Translations under genes and position numbers: made by a program | The notes under the pieces: model-generated | Told to the model about the DNA's origin: nothing | The model's input: only the letters and a program-made list of their open reading frames with translations | Database searches by the model: none | Source: Glaciecola sp. UBA983 | GTDB lineage: Bacteria > Pseudomonadota > Gammaproteobacteria > Enterobacterales > Alteromonadaceae | NCBI GenBank assembly: GCA_002292215.1 | Contig: DBBN01000114.1 | Span: forward strand, 1 to 12,275 | Direction of reading: 5' to 3' | DNA: 12,275 bases | Shown here: positions 1-7,712 of the stretch, piece after piece | Numbering within the stretch: the stretch's first letter is position 1 | How the letters are laid out: every line of letters starts with the position of its first letter

Positions 1-216
1 AGGTTAACAGTGGCGATGGTAGTGTGGGGGTTGGCTAGGTGAGATAGCGTATTGTTGTAATGCTATATAGGATGGGCAGTAGTAATTTATCCCGTAAGAT
101 CTTTAAGACCTATTCAAAGGTCATGAAGATCTTAGGGAAATAAATAGCATGGTCTAGTCACTAGAATAGAGTATGATTAAGAATCTCGATACCGTCTAAA
201 CAGAAAAATAAAAAAC
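1..216. other. Non-coding left edge and leader of the deacylase gene
   Basis: No complete gene is visible here. One plus-strand frame is open from base 3 to a TAG at 36-38 and would encode the tail VNSGDGSVGVG. It could be the last 11 residues of a gene outside the window, but it is too short to call. A long imperfect inverted repeat lies at 91-137 and is listed separately. Downstream of it the DNA is A/T-rich, with a TATGAT hexamer at 172-177 that could be a -10 box for the gene starting at 217; I see no matching -35 box. The 20 bases before that start are A-rich and carry no clear Shine-Dalgarno sequence. Confidence 0.4.
91..137. repeat. Long imperfect inverted repeat (hairpin or operator) upstream of the deacylase
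   Basis: The arms at 95-111 and 118-134 are inverted copies that match at 15 of 17 positions around a 6-base centre. CCC at 91-93 and GGG at 135-137 can extend the stem past one unpaired G. The outer 8 bases of each arm, AAGATCTT (96-103 and 126-133), are themselves a perfect palindrome, so the two copies are also direct repeats 30 bp apart. There is no T-run after the stem on either strand, so it is not a classic intrinsic terminator. It may be an operator for a dimeric regulator or an RNA hairpin ending an upstream transcript. Confidence 0.55.
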
Positions 217-1338
217 ATGTTATCCACCGTCACCAAATCTCATATGGCAGTAGCGCAAAACGCCTCCGGTCGTAGTCTGAACGTGCCTATTTATACTATT
301 ACATCGGGTAAGTCTGGCCCTAATGTGTATATTCAAAGTTCTATTCATGGTTCCGAAGTGCAAGGTAATGTCGTTATCTTTCATTTAATTCAAGCGCTTA
401 AACGGCATGGGATTAATGGAAACATTACTTTGGTACCCAACTGTAATCCTGTTGGGAGTAATATTAAGGCTGGAGAATATACATTAGGTCGCTTTGATCC
501 TGTTAACGGCACTAATTGGAACCGGGGTTATTATTATGATGAAGAAGATGTTATTAATTTTGCAGAGCAAGTCCAACTAAGTGACACTATTGAGCAAATT
601 AAAACACGCTTTAAAGCGCATACGCTAGCTAAAATTAAAGCTAAGTCATCACGCCCTTGGGGGCTAGGTTTGGCTCAACAATTAAATCTTAAACTTCAAG
701 CAATGGCATCTCAAGCAGATATAGTGTTAGATCTTCATAATGGGCCAGTCTCAAGTCGACATATTTATATCCCTGAGTTTTTAGCGCAACAAGCACCACT
801 TTTTTCAATGCCACATGTGATCTTGATCCCTAATCACTTTGCAGGTGCATTAGACGAAGCAAGTTTTTGTCCTTGGTGGACATTACAAACACTATTAAAT
901 GATCGGTTTACAGGTCACTATGACTTTAATGTTGAAGCCTATACATTAGAAATGGGTAGCCAAGAGGTGATTGATTTTGTTGATGGCCATCATGATGCAC
1001 AAGCTATTTTGGCCTATTTACAAGCAAAAAAGGTGATCAATACGAGCCAATATGAACCGGCTTCTATTCAACGCGTAGGTGTTTATTTGTCCGATTATAA
1101 GACGCTTTTCACCGATTTTGGCGGCATGGTTGAGTATGTTGCAAAGCCAGGAGAAATATTAAAAGAAGGTGATACGATTGCCAAAGTTCTAAATATTGAT
1201 GATTTGGATAATGAACATGCGACACAAATCATCAGTGCACCGTGTGATTTAATTCCGATACTGCATTTCCCTTCCGCATCAGTGTTAAGTGGAACACAAC
1301 TCTATAAATGTTTTACCAATTATTTTTCGATCACTTAA
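217..1338 (+). CDS. M14-family zinc deacylase (succinylglutamate desuccinylase/aspartoacylase-like)
   Basis: This is probably a zinc-dependent hydrolase that removes an acyl group from an N-acyl amino acid or similar small amide. The core fold matches the AstE/AspA branch of carboxypeptidase family M14. Visible motifs are HGSE (His44, Glu47) and DLHNG (His174) as zinc ligands, an NWNRG segment (Arg103) in the usual substrate-carboxylate position, and LEMGSQ (Glu245) as the likely catalytic glutamate. Residues about 300-325 form a Gly-rich beta segment typical of the C-terminal barrel in these proteins. There is no signal peptide, so it should be cytosolic. It is not clearly AstE itself: none of the arginine succinyltransferase pathway genes is nearby. 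The start lacks an obvious ribosome binding site; Met10 at 244 is no better. Its stop overlaps that of the convergent pilin gene. The family is secure, the substrate unknown. Confidence 0.85.
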   Translation: MLSTVTKSHMAVAQNASGRSLNVPIYTITSGKSGPNVYIQSSIHGSEVQGNVVIFHLIQALKRHGINGNITLVPNCNPVGSNIKAGEYTLGRFDPVNGTNWNRGYYYDEEDVINFAEQVQLSDTIEQIKTRFKAHTLAKIKAKSSRPWGLGLAQQLNLKLQAMASQADIVLDLHNGPVSSRHIYIPEFLAQQAPLFSMPHVILIPNHFAGALDEASFCPWWTLQTLLNDRFTGHYDFNVEAYTLEMGSQEVIDFVDGHHDAQAILAYLQAKKVINTSQYEPASIQRVGVYLSDYKTLFTDFGGMVEYVAKPGEILKEGDTIAKVLNIDDLDNEHATQIISAPCDLIPILHFPSASVLSGTQLYKCFTNYFSIT

Positions 1339-1844
1339 CACTCAGAAGTGAGTACTTCTATCTGTGGAAACGTCCCATCGTAGTGGTTCATGTAATTAAC
1401 ACCACACAAATCCGTATGGTTATAACCGAAGGGAGTGACTTTGACGCCTCGACCATTACTACTCGTTAATCCGCCTGGCAAAGTTTGAGCATTTCCTCGT
1501 CCACACCAATCGTAAGGACAATTATTTGCTGAATTACCGATAAGACTGAAATTTAGTATATGACGGACTGTTCCATCCCAATTACCAATTGGATAACCTG
1601 AGTTGATAGTTATCATGTCGCCATCTATGGTAATGGTTTGTGTACCTGTGATTTTTTCGGCAAGTAATGCTTTTGCATAAACGCGGTAGGTAGCACTTTC
1701 TAGGTTATTTTTCATAGAATTCAGCTTAGTAACTAGTGCCTCATTAGAAATATCCAAAAAGCGTGGTAGGGCAGTAATTGATAAAATTCCCAAGATTGAT
1801 ACCACGACAATTAATTCAATCAACGTAAATCCATTTTTGTGCAT
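1335..1844 (-). CDS. Type IV pilin-like protein (MSHA-type-like major or minor pilin)
   Basis: A 169-residue prepilin with a short leader (MHKNG) and prepilin peptidase site G5/F6, followed by FTLIEL, with the conserved glutamate (Glu10, mature position 5). A hydrophobic helix runs to about residue 26. The stretch after it, with ALPRFLDIS and the later YRVYAKAL, resembles MshA/MshB pilins of Vibrio and Shewanella. Four cysteines (109, 114, 147, 169) could form disulfides, and the terminal one resembles the C-terminal disulfide region of MSHA pilins. The start is well supported by AGGAG eight bases upstream. No assembly ATPase, platform protein or prepilin peptidase gene is in the window, so it would depend on machinery encoded elsewhere. 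It lies 64 bp downstream of the esterase gene on the same strand. Pilin family is certain; the MSHA assignment is by resemblance only. Confidence 0.85.
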   Translation of the reverse strand: MHKNGFTLIELIVVVSILGILSITALPRFLDISNEALVTKLNSMKNNLESATYRVYAKALLAEKITGTQTITIDGDMITINSGYPIGNWDGTVRHILNFSLIGNSANNCPYDWCGRGNAQTLPGGLTSSNGRGVKVTPFGYNHTDLCGVNYMNHYDGTFPQIEVLTSEC

Positions 1845-1908
1845 GCTGCCATCTCCTGACTATTCAATATTCCTTAATCTTAACGAAGTTATCGGCAAGC
1901 AAATGCTA

Positions 1909-2871
1909 TCAATTAAACATCTTTTTTAGCGGCACATCAACACGACTACTCCACGATACTTCATCATGTGCATGACCATCATATTTTATAATGTTTACAT
2001 TATCAGGATCAGCATTGAGTTGTGCGAATGTTCGACGTAAACGGTCATGGAATGGCGGATAATTTTCATCTAACGTTTGCGTGCCATAATCAAAATACAA
2101 ACGATGTGAGCCAGTAACGGGTAAATTAGCTTTCATATAATCTTCAAACGCGTTATATATTGTCCAGTCTTGCATATCATAGCCACCAGGAAAATGCGTC
2201 GACATGCAGATACACCCACCAAATACATCCGGATATTCAGCAACCGCATACCAAGATATTAGCCCCCCCATGGATGCGCCGCCAACATACGTATATTCGC
2301 GTTCACTTAGGGTGGCGTAGTTGCGGTCTATATAAGGTTTAAGCTCGCCGGTTAAAAACTCCAAATAACGGTCAGAGTAAACCGTTTCTCCAGTAGGGCT
2401 AGACTTTGCTATGAGGTCAGCTTGTAACTCCTCAGAAAGAGATTCAAACGGCTTTTGAGGCATATATTCTACGTAACGTAAGGCATCACCTGCATTGTCG
2501 ATGCCGACAATAATAAATGGGATGGTTTCTTGGTTATTAATTAGCGAATGAGCAATTTCATCCAGTTGCCATTCTTGGTTATTCCACGTGATATTGCTAT
2601 CAAATAACATTTGGGCATCATGCATGTATAACGTAGCAAATTTCACACCTGACTTGACAGCTTCTCTGTATCCATCAGGGATCCATACAAAGATGTTACG
2701 TTCACCAATATTGTGAGAGGGGAACCGTAATGTTGGTCGTATTTTCCCTACTGACGCTTTAGGAAATACTTGCTGCTCTTTATCGACCACTGTGTGCAGG
2801 GATTTTTTAATTTCACTGCAACCGGATACGAATAAACATGCTGAAATAATACTGATCACTAAAAATTTCAT
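1909..2871 (-). CDS. Lipoprotein esterase-family alpha/beta hydrolase (esterase D/Fes-like)
   Basis: A 320-residue serine hydrolase of the putative esterase family that includes enterochelin esterase and esterase D. The signal peptide ends in the lipobox VSGC (Cys18), followed by Ser, so outer-membrane anchoring is expected. The segment LYMHDAQMLFD (81-91) is the family hallmark. The nucleophile elbow GGASMGG places the catalytic serine at 200, and HDEVSW places the likely catalytic histidine at 302; Asp261 or Asp268 are candidates for the acid. The substrate cannot be read from the sequence; siderophore, acyl ester or carbohydrate ester are all possible, and no siderophore genes are nearby. 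Its ATG overlaps the TAA of the upstream DUF885 gene by one base, with AAAGG inside that gene's last codons, so translation is probably coupled. Confidence 0.88.
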   Translation of the reverse strand: MKFLVISIISACLFVSGCSEIKKSLHTVVDKEQQVFPKASVGKIRPTLRFPSHNIGERNIFVWIPDGYREAVKSGVKFATLYMHDAQMLFDSNITWNNQEWQLDEIAHSLINNQETIPFIIVGIDNAGDALRYVEYMPQKPFESLSEELQADLIAKSSPTGETVYSDRYLEFLTGELKPYIDRNYATLSEREYTYVGGASMGGLISWYAVAEYPDVFGGCICMSTHFPGGYDMQDWTIYNAFEDYMKANLPVTGSHRLYFDYGTQTLDENYPPFHDRLRRTFAQLNADPDNVNIIKYDGHAHDEVSWSSRVDVPLKKMFN

Positions 2872-4658
2872 TATTGGCCTTTTACCTGTTGAATGTATAA
2901 CTCAATATTTTGTTCAAGTACCGTTAATGGAACTGAACCATGTGCCAAAATAGCAGCATGAAACTCGCGCAGATCAAACTCTGCACCTAACGTATCTTCG
3001 GCTTTAGTGCGTAAGGCTTTGATTTTGATTTCACCTAATTTGTATGATAATGCTTGGCCCGGCCAAGAAATATAGCGGTCAATTTCAGTGGTCACATTGT
3101 GCTCCGACAATGCGGTGTTTTCTAACATATAATCGAGCGCTTGTTGACGTGACCAACCTAGTACGTGCATGCCTGTATCCACTACGAGACGACACGCACG
3201 CCACATTTCATAACTTAAGCGGCCAAAATCATCATAGGGCGTTTCATAAAAACCTATTTCTTTGCCTAAAAACTCACTATATAACCCCCAACCTTCGCCA
3301 AATGCAGAGATATATGTGGAACGTCGGACATTTGGTAGGTTGTCCATTTCAGCTGCTAATGAGATTTGTAAATGATGTCCAGGAACGGCTTCATGCAAGG
3401 TTAGTGCAGGTAATGCATACAAAGGACGCTTATCTAAGGCATAGGTGTTTACCCAATAATAGCCCGGCTGAGTATCGTTACGCGGAGAAACATAGCGTCC
3501 GGTAGTATATTTTGGGGCGATAGATGCTGGCACTGGCGCAACGCCGTAAGGAACTCGCGGCAACTTGTTAAATAATTGAGGTAGCATGCCATCAATTCGC
3601 TTGGACAGATACATAGCGTGCTTGAGTAATGCATCAGGGGTTTTGGCATAAAACTGTTCATCAGTGCGTAAAAACTGGATGAATTTATTAATTGAGCCAC
3701 TAAAGCCCACTTTATCCAAAATACCTTGCATCTCTGAACGGATACGCGCGACTTCAGTTAAACCAATGGCATGAATTGCTTCAGCATCAAGATCCGTTGT
3801 TGTGTAATGTTTAATGCGATTTTGATAAAAATCTGCGCCGTTTGGCCATGTTTTTACTGCAATGTCGGTTTTTGCTTGAGGAATATATTCATTAACTAAA
3901 AAATCATAAAAACGCTGATACGCTTGATTTACATCGTTATGAATCACTTGCATCGCTTGGATTTTTAACTCACTTAGCGCAGCGTCATCCCGATCTAATT
4001 GTATAAAAGGCTGATAAAAAGGACTGTCTATCACATTATCGGTAATCACTGCTGCTACCGACGCTTCAAAGCCTTGCATCACGGCTTGAGGTTGCACTTG
4101 ACCCACAGCCATCCCTTGGCGCATATAACTGATTTGCTGGTCAAAATACGAAGGGATATCCTCTAACGTATTTATATAACCGGTGATGCTGTCGTTGTTA
4201 TCAAAATCAAATCGATAATACAGATTCAATAATGACGAGTGAAAACCATATTCAGAAGTTAACGGTACAAAATGCGCGTTGTAGCGATATTCGTCTACAT
4301 AATTATGTAAACGATAAAGCTGAATGGTATGCGTGATCTGTTCTTCATGCGTTAAGCTGTTTACATCGAACGCTTGTAGCGTATCAATATATGTTTGATA
4401 TTGTGCTGCATCCGCTGCTAATTTCGCAGGTGCAATATTGGGAATTTTGCTGGCTTTTTCATCGTCAGAGGAACCAGATTGTTCATATGCCCAAATTGAA
4501 TCTAACAAGTCGCTGAAGTTGGCCGAAGTATTATTCGATGCACTTTTTGGTGTAGAAGGTGACGATGAATCTTTGGTCGTATTAATACATCCAGTAAGTA
4601 AAATACAAAAACTAGCAATGCATAAAAGTCTAATAAAATGAGGTAAACCTTGTCGCAT
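2871..4658 (-). CDS. DUF885-family lipoprotein, putative zinc peptidase
   Basis: A 595-residue exported protein. The N-terminal signal ends in LLTGC (Cys24), followed by Ile, so it should be a lipoprotein in the outer membrane. A low-complexity Ser/Thr/Asn linker (about 25-48) precedes a mostly helical DUF885 domain. The family's metal-binding motif HEAVPGHH lies at 422-429, and EGWGLYSE at 455-462 supplies a candidate third ligand; the HExxxxH-like layout is known in DUF885 proteins, which are generally regarded as metallopeptidases. Length agrees with full-length family members, and the motif is intact. AAGGAT precedes the ATG by a few bases. The gene overlaps the esterase gene by one base and lies 84 bp below the metallo-hydrolase gene, so the three probably form one operon. 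Cleavage specificity is unknown. Confidence 0.88.
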   Translation of the reverse strand: MRQGLPHFIRLLCIASFCILLTGCINTTKDSSSPSTPKSASNNTSANFSDLLDSIWAYEQSGSSDDEKASKIPNIAPAKLAADAAQYQTYIDTLQAFDVNSLTHEEQITHTIQLYRLHNYVDEYRYNAHFVPLTSEYGFHSSLLNLYYRFDFDNNDSITGYINTLEDIPSYFDQQISYMRQGMAVGQVQPQAVMQGFEASVAAVITDNVIDSPFYQPFIQLDRDDAALSELKIQAMQVIHNDVNQAYQRFYDFLVNEYIPQAKTDIAVKTWPNGADFYQNRIKHYTTTDLDAEAIHAIGLTEVARIRSEMQGILDKVGFSGSINKFIQFLRTDEQFYAKTPDALLKHAMYLSKRIDGMLPQLFNKLPRVPYGVAPVPASIAPKYTTGRYVSPRNDTQPGYYWVNTYALDKRPLYALPALTLHEAVPGHHLQISLAAEMDNLPNVRRSTYISAFGEGWGLYSEFLGKEIGFYETPYDDFGRLSYEMWRACRLVVDTGMHVLGWSRQQALDYMLENTALSEHNVTTEIDRYISWPGQALSYKLGEIKIKALRTKAEDTLGAEFDLREFHAAILAHGSVPLTVLEQNIELYIQQVKGQ

Positions 4659-4742
4659 GATGATCCTTTATTATTTTTTATAAAGGTTATCCCATACAAC
4701 GACACGGAATTCAAATTTAATACGGTTATCGCTACTATGGGA
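4659..4742 (-). promoter_or_regulatory. Spacer with inverted repeat between metallo-hydrolase and DUF885 genes
   Basis: The 84-base gap carries a 7-base inverted repeat, TCCCATA (4690-4696) and TATGGGA (4736-4742), the latter touching the upstream stop codon. GGTTATC also occurs twice (4685-4691 and 4724-4730). The 39-base interval between arms makes a simple terminator unlikely. On the minus strand a TTGAAT and a GATAAC hexamer are separated by 17 bases and might be a weak internal promoter. The gap ends with the Shine-Dalgarno sequence of the DUF885 gene. Confidence 0.25.
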
Positions 4743-5837
4743 TTATAAATTAAGGCGATGTAAACCCCGAGTCTCGCCAATGGCAAACACGCCAAAATTT
4801 AGTGTTAAGGTTGACGTTTGCTGCTGAATAAGTGCTTCAGATAAACGCAAGACAGGATCTATGGGTGCTTCTGCTGTTAATGGATAGGTGCCCCAGTGCA
4901 TACCGATAGCTTTTTTCGCTCGCACATCTTGATATATTTGTACTGCTTCTTCTGGATTGACGTGATAATTTTTCATAAACCAGCGCGGAGCATAAGCGCC
5001 TATTGGGATCAATGCTAAATCAAAGTGCTTAAATTGCGCACCAATGGCTTTAAATTGAACAGGGTTATAACCTGTATCACCAGCGAAAAATACTTGATAA
5101 TCGCCAATGGTAATAACCCAACTGGCCCATAATGTTTCTAACCTATCGCCTAGACCTCTTGCCGACCAGTGCTGCGAAGGGGTTGCGTGGATCTGGGTAT
5201 TCGTATTAGCTTGTTGCATATCCCACCAGTCCATTTCTATCACTCTTTTGGGATTAATTCCGGCATCGACAAACCATGCTTTTAGTCCTAGAGGGACGTA
5301 ATATTGTGGTGTGTTACCTAATTGCATAATCGTAGCGGTATCTAAATGATCGTAATGGTTATGTGAGATTACGACAATATCAATATCCGGTAATTGACTG
5401 TAATTCATCATGTGAGGGATATAGCGCTTGGGACCGGTAAAACTAAAGGGTGACGCGTAATCACTAAAAATAGGATCGGTTAATACCGTCACACCTTGAT
5501 GTTGCAATAAAAACATAGAGTGACCTAACCAGGTAACTTGTCCTGCGGTGCTGGGATTGTGTAGGCGTTCAATATTGACAATTTGAGTCGGTACTTGCGC
5601 AGCTAGAGCTTGATGATCAGCCCACTGTTCAGGACCAAACAGACGTATGTTAACAAAACTAAAAAAATTTTTATCACCATCATCGATGTATAAATTTTTG
5701 AATCCTTCAGGGGTGTGATGCGCCGGAGTTTCTAATGACTTTATACTGGGAAGCTCCGCCGTTGAGGAGTAGCATCCGGTACTGACTAATGCGGTGCTAA
5801 ATACAGCAATTAACATGACGAAAGTTTTTAAATACAT
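4743..5837 (-). CDS. Lipoprotein metallo-beta-lactamase-fold hydrolase (NAPE-PLD/UlaG-like)
   Basis: A 364-residue metallo-hydrolase. Motifs in order are the beta-strand segment with TWLGHS (102-107), the metal motif HNHYDH (159-164), SQHWS (His223), AGDTG (Asp254) and MHWGT (His314), giving a complete binuclear zinc site. The region around DPIFSDYASP and TGPKRYIP is typical of the N-acylphosphatidylethanolamine phospholipase D-like branch, sometimes named RomA or outer-membrane-protein regulator in bacteria. The N-terminus is a lipoprotein signal ending STGC (Cys22); Ser at -3 is a less usual lipobox residue. I use the ATG at 5837, which has GGAA nine bases upstream and leaves a normal signal peptide. 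A TTG five codons earlier would give a 369-residue form. Phosphodiesterase or N-acyl-lipid activity is inferred from the family, not shown. It is probably the first gene of the leftward lipoprotein operon. Confidence 0.87.
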   Translation of the reverse strand: MYLKTFVMLIAVFSTALVSTGCYSSTAELPSIKSLETPAHHTPEGFKNLYIDDGDKNFFSFVNIRLFGPEQWADHQALAAQVPTQIVNIERLHNPSTAGQVTWLGHSMFLLQHQGVTVLTDPIFSDYASPFSFTGPKRYIPHMMNYSQLPDIDIVVISHNHYDHLDTATIMQLGNTPQYYVPLGLKAWFVDAGINPKRVIEMDWWDMQQANTNTQIHATPSQHWSARGLGDRLETLWASWVITIGDYQVFFAGDTGYNPVQFKAIGAQFKHFDLALIPIGAYAPRWFMKNYHVNPEEAVQIYQDVRAKKAIGMHWGTYPLTAEAPIDPVLRLSEALIQQQTSTLTLNFGVFAIGETRGLHRLNL

Positions 5838-5940
5838 GGCTTGGCGTTCCAATAAATCAATTTACATCTTGTTATACGTCGGTTTTGTGTAAAAGAATCA
5901 TTTAGAAACATTTGTATACTTGTCTATCACAGGTAAAAAA

Positions 5941-5954
5941 TGGCAAAATTGCCA
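5941..5954. promoter_or_regulatory. Palindromic operator-like site in the divergent lipoprotein promoter region
   Basis: TGGCAA and TTGCCA flank an AA centre, giving a near-perfect 14-bp palindrome. It lies 23 bp before the M28 peptidase start and about 100 bp from the start of the divergent metallo-hydrolase gene. The 140-bp divergent region must hold promoters for both genes; TATACT at 5915-5920 is a possible -10 box for the peptidase, but I find no good -35 partner. The palindrome is near or downstream of that box, where a repressor could act. Confidence 0.35.
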
Positions 5955-5977
5955 AAAATTAAAATACAGGACATCTA

Positions 5978-7684
5978 ATGACACGAAGATTACATATTGC
6001 AGCATTGGGTATGATGGGCGCTTTATTACTTACTGCTTGTCAATCAACTCAAACTGATAGCAATGGCGAGACCAATGCCAACAACCCTTTACCGGGACAA
6101 GCATTAGTGAATACCAATCAAATCAAAGCACACTTGGGTTATTTAGCAAGTGACGCACTTGAAGGGCGTTTGCCGGGGTCAACCGGACATGAAGCGGCTT
6201 CTGCTTATATTGCCGCAGAATTTGCTAAATATGGTCTTAAACCTGCCGGTGATAATGGCACATATATGCAGCGCATTACGTTCCGTAACGCTAGTTTGGT
6301 ACAAGAATCACCAACGATGTCGATTTTCTATGGCGATACCAACATTGAGCTGCAATACCCGAAAGATTTTTTGACGGGTAAATCCATGCTAGAAACAAAA
6401 TCAGATGTAACGGCTGATATGGTTTTTGTTGGCTATGGTGTTGTTTCTGAAGAATACGGCATTGATGATTATGCTGGATTGGATGTTGAAGGCAAAATTG
6501 TGGTCAGTGTACCGGGTCGTCATACGACACTTCCAAATGAAGAAGGGGCGCATATTTCTTCTGGTGCCGAGCGTCAGCGATATGCTGTTGAGCGTGGTGC
6601 GGTTGGTATGATCACCGTACAGACTCCAAAATCGGAAGAGAACCGTCCTTATTCTCGTTCGCTTAACTACATTCATGCTGTATCGATGGATTGGTTAGAT
6701 GATAAAGGCACAGCTTCTAAAGCTTCTCCTCAACTGAAAGGTTCGGCTCTATTAAACATCGAAACTTCTAAGCTGTTGTTTGCCAATGCACCGATGACAT
6801 TGGAACAAGTGTGGGCAAGCATGAAAGATGGCAGTTCGCCTAAAGGCTTTGATCTGAATGCGGCGGTTCGTTTAAGTAAAGAGACCGAACATAAAGATAT
6901 TACTAGCCCTAACGTGGTCGGAATAATAAAGGGGTCAGATCCGATTTTACAGAATGAGTATATTTTATATAGTGCGCACTCTGATCACTTAGGTATCTCT
7001 AAATCCGTTGAAAAAGACCGTATTAATAACGGTGCAATGGACAACGCAGGTGGCACAGCCATCATGCTAGAAACTGCGCGGATGTTTGCTAGTCTTGCTG
7101 AAAAGCCCAAGCGTTCTATTTTGTTTGTTGCAGTGACAGCGGAAGAAAAAGGCTTACTCGGTTCGGATTATTATGCCCAGCAACCTACCGTACCTTTAGC
7201 GCAAATTGTCGCTAATGTAAATTTGGACATGCCAATTTTGACGTTTGATTTTGCTGATGTGATTGCCTTTGGCGCGGAGCATAGCACGATGAAGCAATAT
7301 GTGGGTCAGGCCACCGCAAAACATGGCATTGCGTTGAGCGATGATCCGTGGCCAGAAATGAACTTGTTTACTCGCTCTGATCATTACAGTTTTGTAAAAC
7401 AAGGGATCCCATCGATTTTCTTAGTCACGGGGATCACTTCTAATGATCCTAAAGATGATGCTGAAAACATGTTGATGAATTTCTTGAAAACCCATTATCA
7501 CAGCCCAAGTGACGACTTGTTCCAACCATTTAATTGGACTGCGGCGTTTAACTTTACGCAAGTGAATTTCTCGATTGGCTATGAAATGGCAAATGCCGCT
7601 GAACGTCCAATGTGGAATGCGGATAGCTTCTTTGGCCAAACCTTCGGTAAGTCTTATAATCTTGTAAAGTCAGTTACTGAATGA
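5978..7684 (+). CDS. Lipoprotein M28-family zinc peptidase with PA domain
   Basis: A 568-residue exported metallopeptidase. The signal peptide ends in LLTAC (Cys21), followed by Gln, so it is expected to be an outer-membrane lipoprotein. A protease-associated (PA) insert spans roughly 135-275, between the start and main body of the peptidase domain. The M28 di-zinc site is complete: His334 in AHSDHLG, bridging Asp355 in GAMDNAGG, catalytic base and ligand Glu389-Glu390, Asp417 in NLDM, and His508 in HYHSPSD. By family it should be an aminopeptidase or dipeptidase that trims peptides outside the inner membrane. AGGA six bases before the ATG supports the start. It is monocistronic, divergent from the lipoprotein operon, and ends 28 bp before a strong terminator. 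Confidence 0.92.
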   Translation: MTRRLHIAALGMMGALLLTACQSTQTDSNGETNANNPLPGQALVNTNQIKAHLGYLASDALEGRLPGSTGHEAASAYIAAEFAKYGLKPAGDNGTYMQRITFRNASLVQESPTMSIFYGDTNIELQYPKDFLTGKSMLETKSDVTADMVFVGYGVVSEEYGIDDYAGLDVEGKIVVSVPGRHTTLPNEEGAHISSGAERQRYAVERGAVGMITVQTPKSEENRPYSRSLNYIHAVSMDWLDDKGTASKASPQLKGSALLNIETSKLLFANAPMTLEQVWASMKDGSSPKGFDLNAAVRLSKETEHKDITSPNVVGIIKGSDPILQNEYILYSAHSDHLGISKSVEKDRINNGAMDNAGGTAIMLETARMFASLAEKPKRSILFVAVTAEEKGLLGSDYYAQQPTVPLAQIVANVNLDMPILTFDFADVIAFGAEHSTMKQYVGQATAKHGIALSDDPWPEMNLFTRSDHYSFVKQGIPSIFLVTGITSNDPKDDAENMLMNFLKTHYHSPSDDLFQPFNWTAAFNFTQVNFSIGYEMANAAERPMWNADSFFGQTFGKSYNLVKSVTE

Positions 7685-7712
7685 TCTGACAAAATAGTGA
7701 GATCCAACACGT

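Noticed and set aside
217..1338. Calling the deacylase AstE of the arginine succinyltransferase pathway
   Set aside because: No astA, astB, astC or astD is nearby, and the sequence supports only the general AspA/AstE branch.
1344..1359. Hairpin AGAAGT-GAGT-ACTTCT six bases after the deacylase stop, also a 9 of 12 match to the SlmA box (1348-1359)
   Set aside because: The stem has only six pairs with no T-run, so it is not a credible terminator, and a 9 of 12 match to a SlmA box is expected several times by chance in this length. It is also coding sequence for the pilin C-terminus.
3044..3505. 153-codon plus-strand open frame opposite the DUF885 gene
   Set aside because: It lies entirely inside a gene with clear lipoprotein signal and catalytic motifs; the translation has no recognisable domain and no ribosome binding site, so it is a shadow frame.
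4502..4795. 97-codon minus-strand frame spanning the gap between the metallo-hydrolase and DUF885 genes
   Set aside because: It overlaps both real genes in another frame and the translation looks like out-of-frame sequence, although it has hydrophobic stretches.
5838..5852. TTG start giving a metallo-hydrolase five residues longer
   Set aside because: The ATG at 5837 has a better placed GGAA and yields a normal-length lipoprotein signal; the TTG has no Shine-Dalgarno sequence of its own.
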